46,478 nt of DNA, taken from positions 1-46,478 of the IMG/VR virus record IMGVR_UViG_3300047470_000128; one strand, written 5' to 3'. Both the position numbers and the translations under genes were made by a program. The notes beneath the pieces were generated by a model that saw only the letters and a list, made by a program, of their open reading frames with translations, was not told the DNA's origin and searched no databases. The stretch comes from a virus. Of this stretch, positions 39,292 to 46,478 are shown one piece after another (positions within the stretch are counted from its first letter, which is position 1; the number at the start of each line of letters is the position of its first letter).

Positions 39292-39467
39292 GCATCACCT
39301 CTGCCCATTCAGCGAGTGGGCAGACGGATGCGGACGATTCTGCACCGCGCAACGCGGCCCCCTGCATCGATTATCTGAAAAGTGGATCGCGCCAAATGGC
39401 CTGCGGTCCATATGTTTAAAACGGATGGGCGGCCCTCGCCTACTCCACCTCGCCCCTGGAGGCGATC

Positions 39468-39884
39468 ATGAACACCACGCACAGTTATCTGCCTCGACAT
39501 CACCGCAAGCCGCCTCCAGTGAGCCACAGCCCGCACGATGATGCTCGGGCAGAGTGGTTGCACAACGCCGCCGAAGAGCTCCTGCGCGGCTGCAGCGTTT
39601 CGTTTCAGCGCCGCATGCGCCCTCAGCAAGGCGTGACCGCCGAGGAATTCGCCCTGGCAGTGGATGAGTACGTGAACAACCGCCTGGCCGACAGCGAAGT
39701 GCACACCTCGGCGCTGGGCTGGCTGCTGATCACGGCGACGACCGGAAACGCTGATAAGACGGCTGCAGCTGAGTTGCTTGGCAACAGCGATCACCCGCTG
39801 GGCAAGCTTGGTGAGATTGCTGAATCCCTACTGGAGCCGCTCGCAGATGACGCACTGATCGCTCAGGCCGAGGACAGCGAGTGA
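39468..39884 (+). CDS. hypothetical PL-operon protein
   Basis: 138 aa from ATG 39468, GGAGG 6 bases upstream. A His/Pro-rich N-terminus (HSYLPRHHRKPPPVSHSPHDD) is followed by a helical domain (LRGCSVSFQRRMRPQQGVT...). No known family is recognised. The 176 bp before it show no gene. Confidence 0.65.
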   Translation: MNTTHSYLPRHHRKPPPVSHSPHDDARAEWLHNAAEELLRGCSVSFQRRMRPQQGVTAEEFALAVDEYVNNRLADSEVHTSALGWLLITATTGNADKTAAAELLGNSDHPLGKLGEIAESLLEPLADDALIAQAEDSE

Positions 39885-40072
39885 GCCCTCACATTGCCAT
39901 CGATCAGGCGCTTGAAGGCCTGGAGCATCCCGGCAGCCGAGACATCGACGACAGCCTCGCCGACGGGCTGCTCGTGAGGCTCTTCACTGCCGGCCAGATC
40001 ACCGCCGAAGAATTCCACCACTACAGCGCTCGCCTGCTGAAGATCAGCCGGAAGCGCAAGGAGTTGTCATGA
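39881..40072 (+). CDS. hypothetical small protein
   Basis: 63 aa from GTG 39881, overlapping the previous stop (GTGA) and with AGGA 8 bases upstream. It has an acidic N-terminal half and a basic tail (LLKISRKRKELS). It is translated in a chain with its neighbours. The function is unknown. Confidence 0.6.
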   Translation: MSPHIAIDQALEGLEHPGSRDIDDSLADGLLVRLFTAGQITAEEFHHYSARLLKISRKRKELS

Positions 40073-40290
40073 GTACAGCACCGGTAAAAACGCTGATCGA
40101 CGAACAGCTCGACGAGTTGCCCGAGCATATGGCCGTGCCAAGCGACCGCCTGCTGATGGTGTTCAAGGGGCCGACAATGTGGGACGCCATGCAGGCAGCT
40201 GAGCGGGCTCACATCGAGAACCCGCAGGCCTGGAGCAGGCGGGCATGCCTGTGCGGTGAATGGACTTTGGCGTATGAGGTTAGGGCATGA
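40069..40290 (+). CDS. hypothetical small protein
   Basis: 73 aa; ATGA overlap with the previous gene. Acidic N-terminus (LIDEQLDELPEHM) and a Cys-Trp-rich end (RRACLCGEWTLAYEV). No family is recognised. Confidence 0.6.
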   Translation: MSTAPVKTLIDEQLDELPEHMAVPSDRLLMVFKGPTMWDAMQAAERAHIENPQAWSRRACLCGEWTLAYEVRA

Positions 40291-40487
40291 GCGATTGGAT
40301 CAGCATCACCGACAGCCTGCCCGTGCCCAACAAAATGGTTCTTGTGTGTCGCGTAGGTAAAACCCGCCACCAGCCGTTTTTTGCAGTCAGGAAGAATCGC
40401 GAACTCAAGCCATGGGAATACATCGACGGCGACACCTGCCACACCAGGATCACGCACTGGCTGCCAATCCCGGAAATGCCGAAATGA
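40287..40487 (+). CDS. DUF551 protein
   Basis: 66 aa. WISITDSLPVPNKMVLVCR at the start and THWLPIPEMP at the end are the DUF551 signature, a small domain common in phage early regions and of unknown function. ATGA overlaps at both ends. Confidence 0.8.
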   Translation: MSDWISITDSLPVPNKMVLVCRVGKTRHQPFFAVRKNRELKPWEYIDGDTCHTRITHWLPIPEMPK

Positions 40488-40600
40488 CCTCATACCAGCG
40501 CGCCAAGCGCATCCACACCTGGCGCGGATCAGCCGTTGCCCTGCTTCTATTCACCGCCTGGATGCTGGCAAGCGCCTACTCCGGCCAGCTCACCCAATAA
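40484..40600 (+). CDS. 38-aa membrane peptide
   Basis: ATG 40484 overlaps the DUF551 stop. The sequence MTSYQRAKRIHTWRG is followed by one hydrophobic helix (SAVALLLFTAWMLASAY). The 4-bp overlap supports translation; the function is unknown. Confidence 0.5.
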   Translation: MTSYQRAKRIHTWRGSAVALLLFTAWMLASAYSGQLTQ

Positions 40601-40644
40601 TTCGTCACCTTCAAACGCTGCGAACATCGCGGCAAGGATTCCCC

Positions 40645-41463
40645 ATGTCCGCAGTAATGAAACAGGTCGACCATGCGCCGGCCATGTCTGAGGCAGCACT
40701 TGTTGAGGTCTTGAGTGGCAGCCTGTACCCGGGCGCCGCGCACAACTCGGTCGTAATGGTCTTGGCCTACTGCCAGGCCGCGCACCTGGACCCAATGCTG
40801 AAGCCGGTCCACATCGTTCCGGTCTACCAGAAAGGCCGCGGAATGGTCGACGTTGTAATGCCGGGGATTGGCCTCTACCGCATTCAGGCGGCGCGCACCG
40901 GGCAATACGCCGGCATCAGCGACCCTGAGTTCGGGCCATCGATCACGACCAAGCTGGCCGGAGTCGAGGTCACCTATCCGGAGTGGTGCCGGGTCACGGT
41001 GAAGCGGCAGATGTCGAACGGGCTCGTCGCCGAGTTCACCGCCAGCGAGCGCTGGCTGGAGAACTACGCAACCTCCGGCAAAGACACCATCGCACCGAAC
41101 GCCATGTGGAAGCGCCGGGCCTTTGCTCAGCTCGCCAAGTGTGCCGAGGCCCAGGCCCTGCGCAAAGCCTTCCCCGAAGTCGGATCAGCCCCGACCGCCG
41201 ACGAAATGGAAGGCAAGTCCTTCGAAGAGCCAGCGCGCGACGTCACCCCACAGCAGCAAAAGTCTGAACCGGATCCTGAAGCGCTGCCGGCCTACTCGGA
41301 CGACCTGCTCGCCGAGAACCTGGTCAAGTGGCGGCCGCTGATTGACGCCAACCGCACCAGCCCCGAGCACCTGATCGCCACCATCAGCAGCAAATACACG
41401 CTGACCGACGCGCAGAAAGAAAAGATCACCAACCTTAAAGCCCTCGATGGAGACGCAGCATGA
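40645..41463 (+). CDS. bet: Bet/RecT-family single-strand annealing protein
   Basis: 272 aa from ATG 40645 with AAGGA 6 bases upstream. MLKPVHIVPVYQKGRGMVDVVMPGIGLYRI (about 52-81) and WKRRAFAQLAKCAEAQALRKAFPE (about 155-178) are diagnostic for Redbeta/Bet. It anneals complementary single strands made by the adjacent exonuclease. The C-terminal ~80 residues are an acidic linker and small helical end. Confidence 0.92.
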   Translation: MSAVMKQVDHAPAMSEAALVEVLSGSLYPGAAHNSVVMVLAYCQAAHLDPMLKPVHIVPVYQKGRGMVDVVMPGIGLYRIQAARTGQYAGISDPEFGPSITTKLAGVEVTYPEWCRVTVKRQMSNGLVAEFTASERWLENYATSGKDTIAPNAMWKRRAFAQLAKCAEAQALRKAFPEVGSAPTADEMEGKSFEEPARDVTPQQQKSEPDPEALPAYSDDLLAENLVKWRPLIDANRTSPEHLIATISSKYTLTDAQKEKITNLKALDGDAA

Positions 41464-43097
41464 AAATTCACAACGTAGCTCAAGGCTCCGCCGAGTGGCA
41501 TGCCCTGCGCAGCCAGCACTTCACCGCCTCTGAAGCCCCGGCAATGATGGGTGCGTCGAAGTACCAGACCCGCACCGATCTGCTGACGCTGAAGAAGACC
41601 GGTATTGCGCCGGAAGTCACGCAGTCGCAGCAGTACATCTTCGACAAGGGTCACGCCACCGAAGCGATGGCCAGGCCGTTGGTTGAGGTGATGATCGGTG
41701 AAGAGCTGTACCCAGTCGTGGGCACCGAGGGCAACCTGCTCGCCTCGATGGACGGCGCGACGATGCTCGGCGAGACGCTGTTCGAGCACAAGCTCTGGAA
41801 CGAATCATTGGCCGCCCAGGTGCGCGCTGAAGACCTGGGCCCTCACTACTACTGGCAGCTTGAGCAGCAGCTGTTGGTGAGCGGCGCCGAGCGCGTGATC
41901 TTCGTTTGCTCCGACGGTACCGCCGAAAACTTCGTCAGCATGGAATATCGCCCTGTCGCCGGTCGTGCGGCTCAATTGATCGAAGGGTGGAAACAATTCG
42001 AGGCGGATCTTGCTGGCCACGAAGTGGCGGACGCCCCGTCTATCGTCGTCGGCAAGGCCCCAGACGAGCTGCCAGCGCTGCGCATTGAGCTGACCGGCAT
42101 GGTTACCGCCAGCAACCTGAAAGTGTTTGAGGAATCGGCTCTGGCGGTCATCGATTCGGTGAAAACCACGCTGACCACCGACCAGGACTTCGCGGACGCG
42201 AAAAAGGCGGTGAAGTGGTGCGGAGACGTTGAGGATGCGGTCACCGCGGCGAAGAAGCAGGCGCTGTCCCAAACCCAGACCATCGACGAACTCTTCTGCT
42301 CGCTGGACCGCATCAGCAAGCACGCCCGGGAAACTCGCCTGAAGGTCGACAAGTTGGTGAAGGCTCAAGAGCTGCTGGTGAAGACCAACATCAAGCAGAA
42401 GGCCGAACAGGCGTTGACCGATCACGTCGCAGCCATCAACAAAACCCTGGGCAAAGTGACCCTGCCCGCAGTGGCTGCAGACTTCGCTGGCGCCATGAAG
42501 AACAAGCGCACCATCGCCAGCCTGCAGGATGCCGTTGATACCGAACTGGCCCGGGCGAAGATCGACGCCAGCCAGACGGCCGACGCAATTCGCGTGAACC
42601 TCGAAAGCCTTCGAACCCTGGCTGCCGACCACGCCTTCCTGTTCGTCGATGCCCAGCAGTTGGTCATGAAAGCCAACGACGACCTGGTCGCGCTGATCAA
42701 GGTTCGGATTTCTGAGCACCAGAAAGCCGAAGAACAGAAGGCCGAAGCCCAGCGCGAGCAGATCCGGAAGGAAGAACTGCAAAAGATCGAGGATGCCAAG
42801 GCGAAGCAGGCGGTTGTCGAGCCGGTTGCTGAGCCTGCGCCGGTTGTGACGCCGGCGCCGATCAAGTCCGCACCGGTGGCACAGTCGACACCCAAGTCGG
42901 TGACCGCGACAGCGCACCAGGCGGCGAACCTTCAGGCCGAAGTATTCGACCTGCTGGACCTGGTCAAAGCCGTGGCGTATGGGCAGGCGCCTATCTCCGT
43001 GTTGACCGTCAACTGGGAAGCGCTCGATGCGATGGTTGCTGATCAGGGCCAAACCTTCAGCATGGCCGGCGTGAGGCTGGTCAAGGCGGCAGCATGA
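41460..43097 (+). CDS. YqaJ-type exonuclease with long C-terminal extension
   Basis: 545 aa. Residues about 8-190 form the lambda-exonuclease/YqaJ domain: QGSAEWHALRSQHFTASEAP, Asp98 in SMDGATM, Glu109 and Lys111 in FEHKLW, and HYYWQLEQQ. From about 210 a long coiled-coil, helical region follows, with a Pro/Val-rich hinge (about 455-480) and a small end domain. Typical viral YqaJ exonucleases are 200-350 aa, so this is a fusion. It makes 3' single strands for Bet, whose gene it overlaps by 4 bp. Confidence 0.85.
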   Translation: MKIHNVAQGSAEWHALRSQHFTASEAPAMMGASKYQTRTDLLTLKKTGIAPEVTQSQQYIFDKGHATEAMARPLVEVMIGEELYPVVGTEGNLLASMDGATMLGETLFEHKLWNESLAAQVRAEDLGPHYYWQLEQQLLVSGAERVIFVCSDGTAENFVSMEYRPVAGRAAQLIEGWKQFEADLAGHEVADAPSIVVGKAPDELPALRIELTGMVTASNLKVFEESALAVIDSVKTTLTTDQDFADAKKAVKWCGDVEDAVTAAKKQALSQTQTIDELFCSLDRISKHARETRLKVDKLVKAQELLVKTNIKQKAEQALTDHVAAINKTLGKVTLPAVAADFAGAMKNKRTIASLQDAVDTELARAKIDASQTADAIRVNLESLRTLAADHAFLFVDAQQLVMKANDDLVALIKVRISEHQKAEEQKAEAQREQIRKEELQKIEDAKAKQAVVEPVAEPAPVVTPAPIKSAPVAQSTPKSVTATAHQAANLQAEVFDLLDLVKAVAYGQAPISVLTVNWEALDAMVADQGQTFSMAGVRLVKAAA

Positions 43098-43435
43098 GGT
43101 GGGACGCCCACAAGGCCACTGAGCCAGCCATTGCGCAGGCCCTGCATCAGTTCGCTGATGCAGGGGTCTTCGCCGCATCAAAGGCGCTGCATCGTTCAAC
43201 CCGCACGCTGAACCGGATCGCCCTCGAGCATGGCGTCGAGTTCTCGACCAGCACCGCCAGGACGATGGAAGCGCGCCGCAAGAATAGGGCCTCAATGGTC
43301 GCCCAGATCAAGGCCTTGGCCGGCACCCGATCACAAGCGGAGATCTGCGCGGCCCTGGGCATCACCCGGGCCGTTCTGCGCGAGCTCGCCGAAATCCACA
43401 ACATCAACATCAACAGTCGCTCGAAAGGTGCCTGA
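43094..43435 (+). CDS. HTH-type protein
   Basis: 113 aa, ATGA overlap with the exonuclease. AGTRSQAEICAALGITRAVLRELAEIHNI (about 76-104) reads as a helix-turn-helix; the N-terminal part has a similar helical pattern (FADAGVFAASKALHRSTRTLNRIAL). Possibly two HTH units. A regulator or xis-like role is possible but not shown. Confidence 0.6.
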   Translation: MRWDAHKATEPAIAQALHQFADAGVFAASKALHRSTRTLNRIALEHGVEFSTSTARTMEARRKNRASMVAQIKALAGTRSQAEICAALGITRAVLRELAEIHNININSRSKGA

Positions 43436-43436
43436 C

Positions 43437-43793
43437 ATGGACCAAGCAATCGATGAAGCCGCAAAGCGGCAAAGTGGACTGGAGGCGGCGAAAGCTGCCT
43501 TCTTTGCATCCGGGGGTCAGGCACAGCTGATTCCAACAGGCCTCGGCAAGGACAGCCCTGGCGTCGATCAAATCCCGAAGCCGGCCTACGGCTATCGGAA
43601 CATCGAGGCGCCAAAGAGCAAGCGCGGAAGACTCATCAGCGCCGACGAAAAAGCCGCCCTGGCCGCTCAATTGGTGGAGTGCAAAGCGGCCGGAATGACG
43701 CGGTATAAGGCCAGCAAGCACCTCGGCATCAGCGAAACGCTGTGCCGCCGGCTGATCTCCGATTACTCACTCGACTTCCCGGCATCAGCCTGA
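43437..43793 (+). CDS. HTH-type protein
   Basis: 118 aa from ATG 43437, starting 2 bp after the previous stop codon. The N-terminal half is low in structure; the C-terminal half (ADEKAALAAQLVECKAAGMTRYKASKHLGISETLCRRLI, about 70-108) is a helix-turn-helix. The repeated HTH theme of the two neighbours suggests related regulators. Confidence 0.6.
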   Translation: MDQAIDEAAKRQSGLEAAKAAFFASGGQAQLIPTGLGKDSPGVDQIPKPAYGYRNIEAPKSKRGRLISADEKAALAAQLVECKAAGMTRYKASKHLGISETLCRRLISDYSLDFPASA

Positions 43794-43874
43794 TGCGCAG
43801 GACGGCACGCGTGCAACAACGCAAACGACAAGCCTGGCTGGCATTGCCGGCCAGCGGCATTGAAGAGGTATGCC

Positions 43875-44393
43875 ATGGCGATGACAAATCAGCAGCGATC
43901 CACCAAGGCAGCGCAGAAACGTGCAGCCCTCGGCGAAGAGGAATTGAGGCTACGTGCGCGCATCGGGACGCGCCAAGCATTAACCGAGCTGATGCAGTGG
44001 GCCGGCATTACTGAGCAAGGCGAGGCGCTGACCCTGATGATTCATCACGTCCAGGGCCTCGGGAGTTCCGGCGCTCTACGGTTTCTTGGTTCGCGACACA
44101 AAATTGAAGATAGCCAAAACGTGGCGTGCATTACAGACAACGCACTGATCAGGTTCGGCGTGAGGCCGGGAACGCTGACGGCCTTGAATGATCTCGTCGA
44201 GTGGATTGGCGCGCAAGACCAGAGCTCGGCAATGAGGCTCATCATTCATACGCTCCATGAAGCAGGGCCTAATCGGGCACTGCGATTCTTAGCGATGCCG
44301 CCACGCAAGCCATACGAAATACCCGCACACATCGCGGCAAAGCTACAGCTCGCCTACAACCGCGAAGCCCTTCGCATCTGTCACGACGAATAA
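43875..44393 (+). CDS. protein with two tandem ribbon-helix-helix-like repeats
   Basis: 172 aa from ATG 43875, GAGG 6 bases upstream. Two copies of a ~50-residue unit follow each other (about 32-82 and 98-150): G-T-x-x-A-L-x-x-L-x-x-W-x-G ... Q-x-x-A-x-x-L-x-I-H ... A-L-R-F-L. Each begins with a short strand and continues as two helices, so the chain could be a single-chain ribbon-helix-helix dimer. A degenerate copy of the CGCGACAC palindrome lies in the linker-coding DNA. The function is not known. Confidence 0.65.
   Translation: MAMTNQQRSTKAAQKRAALGEEELRLRARIGTRQALTELMQWAGITEQGEALTLMIHHVQGLGSSGALRFLGSRHKIEDSQNVACITDNALIRFGVRPGTLTALNDLVEWIGAQDQSSAMRLIIHTLHEAGPNRALRFLAMPPRKPYEIPAHIAAKLQLAYNREALRICHDE
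44092..44128. promoter_or_regulatory. degenerate palindromic site D
   Basis: CGCGACAC (44092-44099), then 21 bp ending CAAAAC, then GTGGCGTG (44121-44128). On the opposite strand it reads CACG TTTT ... TTTTGTGTCGCG like sites A and B. One arm has two mismatches and the spacer is 1 bp longer, so binding is uncertain. It lies inside the duplicated-domain gene. Confidence 0.4.
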
Positions 44394-44451
44394 CCATCAC
44401 CCCGCTGTCGCATCCGGTCACGGAGGGCGGCGCCTACCCGAGGTAACCGCA

Positions 44452-45459
44452 ATGCCTGTTCTCCACAGCATCATCCACAAGATCGACAAGAAGCCCGATG
44501 GAAGCCCAGCGGTCCTGCACTACAGCGGCGCCGAATTGGCCGAGAGCCAAGCCCGCGACGAGCTCATCAACCAGTTCAACGAAAGCTACAACGCCAAGGC
44601 CGGAAAGGCCTGGGGGTTCTTTCACGCTGAATCTGGCGCCTTTCCCCTCAGTGGATGGCTCGGCAAGTACCTGGCCGGCGACGAAGGCTTCGTATCCTTC
44701 AGCGACAACGCTGTCGAGCACCTGACGAAGCTGATGGAAGAGTCGAACCTTTCGGTCGGCGGCAATGCCCTGTTCTGCCACTACCAGCAGGGCCTGACCG
44801 ATTACCTGATCATTGCCCTGGTGCAGGAAACCGAAGCGGTTGCGATGACCGACGGGCTGACGCTACAGCCAATTCGACGCCTGGATCTGGATCACATCCA
44901 TCTGGCGGCTCGAATCAACCTCAGCGAGTGGAAGAGCAATCCAGCGTCACGGCAGTACATATCGTTCATCAAGGGCAAGAACGGTCGCCGGGCGAGCGAG
45001 TACTTCCGCGACTTCATTGGCTGTCAGGAAGGGGTCGACGGCCCGGGCGAGACCCGCACCCTACTGAAGGCGTTCAGCGACTTCGTGGAAAGCGAAGACC
45101 TGCCGGAAGACTCCGCCCGCGAGAAGACTCAGGCCCTTGTCAGCTACTCCATGGCCCAGGCCAAGCTGGGCGAACCGATAACCATCGACGAGCTGTCAGA
45201 GCTGATCAATGAAGACCAGCCGAAGATGTTCGCCGACTTCATCCGCGACAAGGACTACGGCCTGTCGGCCACCATCCCCGCCGACAAGAAGACCCTGAAC
45301 AAATTCAGACGCTTCACCGGTCGCGCCGAGGGCCTGTCGATCAGCTTCGAGCAGCACCTGCTCGGCTCAAAAATCGAATTCGACAAAGACGGCGGCACGC
45401 TGACCTTGCGTGGCTTGCCAACTCAGCTCACGGAACAACTCAAGCGCGCCGCCGCCTGA
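44452..45459 (+). CDS. nucleoid-associated protein YejK/NdpA-like
   Basis: 335 aa from ATG 44452 with GAGG upstream. [25 protein letters not shown] (about 31-55), [19 protein letters not shown] (about 145-163) and [24 protein letters not shown] (about 167-190) are typical of the NdpA/YejK family. Phage copies may occupy or compete with host nucleoid; the precise role is unknown. Confidence 0.85.
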   Translation: MPVLHSIIHKIDKKPDGSPAVLHYSGAELAESQARDELINQFNESYNAKAGKAWGFFHAESGAFPLSGWLGKYLAGDEGFVSFSDNAVEHLTKLMEESNLSVGGNALFCHYQQGLTDYLIIALVQETEAVAMTDGLTLQPIRRLDLDHIHLAARINLSEWKSNPASRQYISFIKGKNGRRASEYFRDFIGCQEGVDGPGETRTLLKAFSDFVESEDLPEDSAREKTQALVSYSMAQAKLGEPITIDELSELINEDQPKMFADFIRDKDYGLSATIPADKKTLNKFRRFTGRAEGLSISFEQHLLGSKIEFDKDGGTLTLRGLPTQLTEQLKRAAA

Positions 45460-45515
45460 CACCCGCCGCGACGCCGCAGCTCGGAGTGGGTGCGGCGCCT
45501 TTCTGGAGATAACCC

Positions 45516-45812
45516 ATGCAAGCAGTCATCTATGCGGGCCTGCGTAACGGCGCCCGGGATCAGCAGATCCACGACGCGCTGACCTACAAGCACGTTGCGG
45601 AGGTCGCACAGGACTTCAAGCTCTCGCCGAATACCGTAAGAGCGGCCGCCAAACGAATTGAAAAGGCTGTTGTGTTTGACTTGAAACTGCTAGGGGGGGG
45701 CAGCCAATGCCGATCGGACAGGTCGCAGCGGACTGCTTTCGAAAAGCAGCCCTTGGCGCGTACCGCAGCTATCACGGCACTTTCCGCAACCTTGAGCTGC
45801 CATGCTGGGTGA
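45516..45812 (+). CDS. HTH-like small protein with doubtful 3' end
   Basis: 98 aa as read. The first ~64 residues (MQAVIYAGLRNGARDQQIHD, VAQDFKLSPNTVRAAAKRIEKA) are a convincing HTH-type protein. At 45693-45700 there is a run of eight G, after which the frame overlaps the next gene by about 105 bp and the composition becomes poor (SQCRSDRSQRTAF...). One more G would fuse it in frame to the following gene. The 3' third is probably the result of an indel or slippage, or the run serves as ribosome-binding site for the next gene. Confidence 0.55.
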   Translation: MQAVIYAGLRNGARDQQIHDALTYKHVAEVAQDFKLSPNTVRAAAKRIEKAVVFDLKLLGGGSQCRSDRSQRTAFEKQPLARTAAITALSATLSCHAG

Positions 45813-45883
45813 TCACCGACGGCACCCAGAAGATCGAGGTGATGGAGCTTCGCAAGATCGATATTGGCGAAGTTTCGATTTAA
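45707..45883 (+). CDS. small phage protein, unknown
   Basis: 58 aa from ATG 45707 directly behind the G run (GGGGGGGG, 6 bases before the ATG), which can serve as ribosome-binding site. The sequence (MPIGQVAADCFRKAALGAYR, CWVITDGTQKIEVMELRKIDIGEV) has good composition. No known family is recognised. Confidence 0.6.
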   Translation: MPIGQVAADCFRKAALGAYRSYHGTFRNLELPCWVITDGTQKIEVMELRKIDIGEVSI

Positions 45884-45890
45884 CTCACCT

Positions 45891-46073
45891 TCAATCCTGG
45901 CGCTGAAGAGCCGGCTCCGGACCGTAGGCAATTACACGCCACTGCGCAAGATCAGCAATCAGCCGTAGTCCTGAGCGAGCTTCAGATTCAAGTCTGTCAT
46001 CGGGAAGACTGAGCAGCCGCACCACTTCTTCACCGATCAACCTGATCGCCATTACATCGGTTTTCGCACTCAT
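45891..46073 (-). CDS. small protein on the opposite strand
   Basis: 60 aa from ATG 46073 (MSAKTDVMAIRLIGEEVVRLLSLPDDRLE...). A perfect TATAAT (46108-46113 on the - strand) lies upstream, giving it a promoter of its own, though the -35 is poor. It is the only leftward gene in the PL operon, probably an independent accessory or regulatory gene. Confidence 0.5.
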   Translation of the reverse strand: MSAKTDVMAIRLIGEEVVRLLSLPDDRLESEARSGLRLIADLAQWRVIAYGPEPALQRQD

Positions 46074-46155
46074 CGCAGCCACCGTCAGGTTTGAGTCGAG
46101 CGCCAATTATAGACCCCACTCCACAGCCCGGGCATGCCCCGGCATAGGACGCCCC

Positions 46156-46478
46156 ATGCCCACAGAAAACAAACTGGCCGAGCCGCTGCAGGTTGAGCGA
46201 TCGACAGTCACGAAGCTGGTGATCACCGGCGCGCCGCGGCTTGATCCGATCACCGTGTTCCTCGAAGACTTCGGTCGCCGCGATTGCCCGACCGAATCAA
46301 ATCCGAACTACCAGACCGCCCAGGGAAAGATAACGATCAACTGCTGGGACAAGAGCTGGAACGCTTACTGGGGCGGTATGGGGCCCCGCACAGTCGCGGA
46401 GTTCGTCACCAACTGCGGCTGGGACTACGTCTTGAATTGCCTGGATCGCGGGATCAGCAGCACGCGATTCAGCGGTGA
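46156..46478 (+). CDS. conserved phage protein, runs off the window
   Basis: At least 107 codons from ATG 46156; the window ends within the next codon. The sequence (LVITGAPRLDPITVFLEDFG, GKITINCWDKSWNAYWGGMG, RTVAEFVTNCGWDYVLNCLDRG) has many Trp and Cys and looks like a small globular protein found in phage early regions. If the molecule is circular it would end at base 52 (about 125 aa) and int would follow 240 bp later in the same operon. Confidence 0.72.
   Translation, partial: MPTENKLAEPLQVERSTVTKLVITGAPRLDPITVFLEDFGRRDCPTESNPNYQTAQGKITINCWDKSWNAYWGGMGPRTVAEFVTNCGWDYVLNCLDRGISSTRFSG

Noticed and set aside
39292-39467. tRNA gene in the gap before 39468
   Set aside because: No T-arm sequence or cloverleaf pairing could be found.
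40336-40352. GTGTCGCG half site at about 40346 as a fifth palindrome
   Set aside because: No matching CGCGACAC arm is found 20-21 bp away; it lies within the DUF551 coding sequence.
41805-43295. Long minus-strand open frame (496 codons) opposite the exonuclease
   Set aside because: It mirrors the codon periodicity of the real gene, is Arg/Gln/Leu-rich without any recognisable motif and has no ribosome-binding site.
1-46478. CRISPR array, IS element or transposase
   Set aside because: No regularly spaced repeats, transposase motif or IS-type terminal inverted repeats were seen.

Overview
The window reads as an almost complete temperate, contractile-tailed (myovirus-type) phage genome of a Pseudomonas-like host. 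The grounds are the gene content (P4-type integrase, S24 repressor, Cro, O/P-like replication genes, NinB/NinG, Bet/exonuclease, DUF1073 portal, DUF2184 capsid, DUF3383 sheath, gp47/gp25 baseplate), the moderately GC-rich coding style, and many small genes of types that are common in Pseudomonas prophages. No rRNA, tRNA or CRISPR array was seen. Family names come from recognising motifs and gene order; no database search was run.

Layout. (i) 1-4900: integrase on the + strand, then accessory genes: a small cytosolic protein, a membrane-anchored protein, an SOS cassette with three LexA boxes around a truncated yedK, and an AT-richer DUF6236 gene. (ii) 4936-30167, all on the - strand apart from one small + gene. 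Read in the direction of transcription (right to left) this is two small membrane proteins, holins, portal, MuF-like protein, DUF2213 protease/scaffold, decoration protein, major capsid, neck proteins, sheath, tube, tail chaperone with a -1 frameshift, tape measure with lysozyme domain, hub/baseplate, collar fibre, terminase small and large subunits, esterase tail fibre, lectin-like protein, endolysin, Rz/Rz1. Several intrinsic-terminator-like hairpins lie inside this late block. (iii) 30556-36416, - strand early operon: cro, four small ribbon-helix-helix-type genes, antirepressor, O-like and P-like replication genes, NinB, NinG, and a protein in the late-regulator position. (iv) 36449-38457, immunity region: three 17-bp operators between cro and cI, two more beyond a lipoprotein gene, each set overlapping a promoter, as in lambda OR/OL. 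(v) 38681-46478, + strand operon: TerB-like protein, small proteins, Bet recombinase, YqaJ exonuclease, HTH proteins, a duplicated-domain protein, a YejK/NdpA-like protein and small genes running off the end.

How it works together. An SOS-cleavable repressor would hold the divergent PR and PL promoters. On induction PR drives regulators, replication and the late activator, and PL drives recombination genes and, if the molecule is circular, the integrase. The last + strand frame at the right edge stays open across a join to base 1 and stops at 50-52, which places int at the end of the PL operon exactly as in lambda. The window may therefore be a circularly permuted or circularised whole genome.

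The most notable unexplained signal is a family of palindromes, CGCGACAC-N20-GTGTCGCG. It occurs upstream of the portal gene (28309), in the early/late gap (30362) and over the antirepressor 5' region (35100), with a degenerate copy inside a coding gene (44092).
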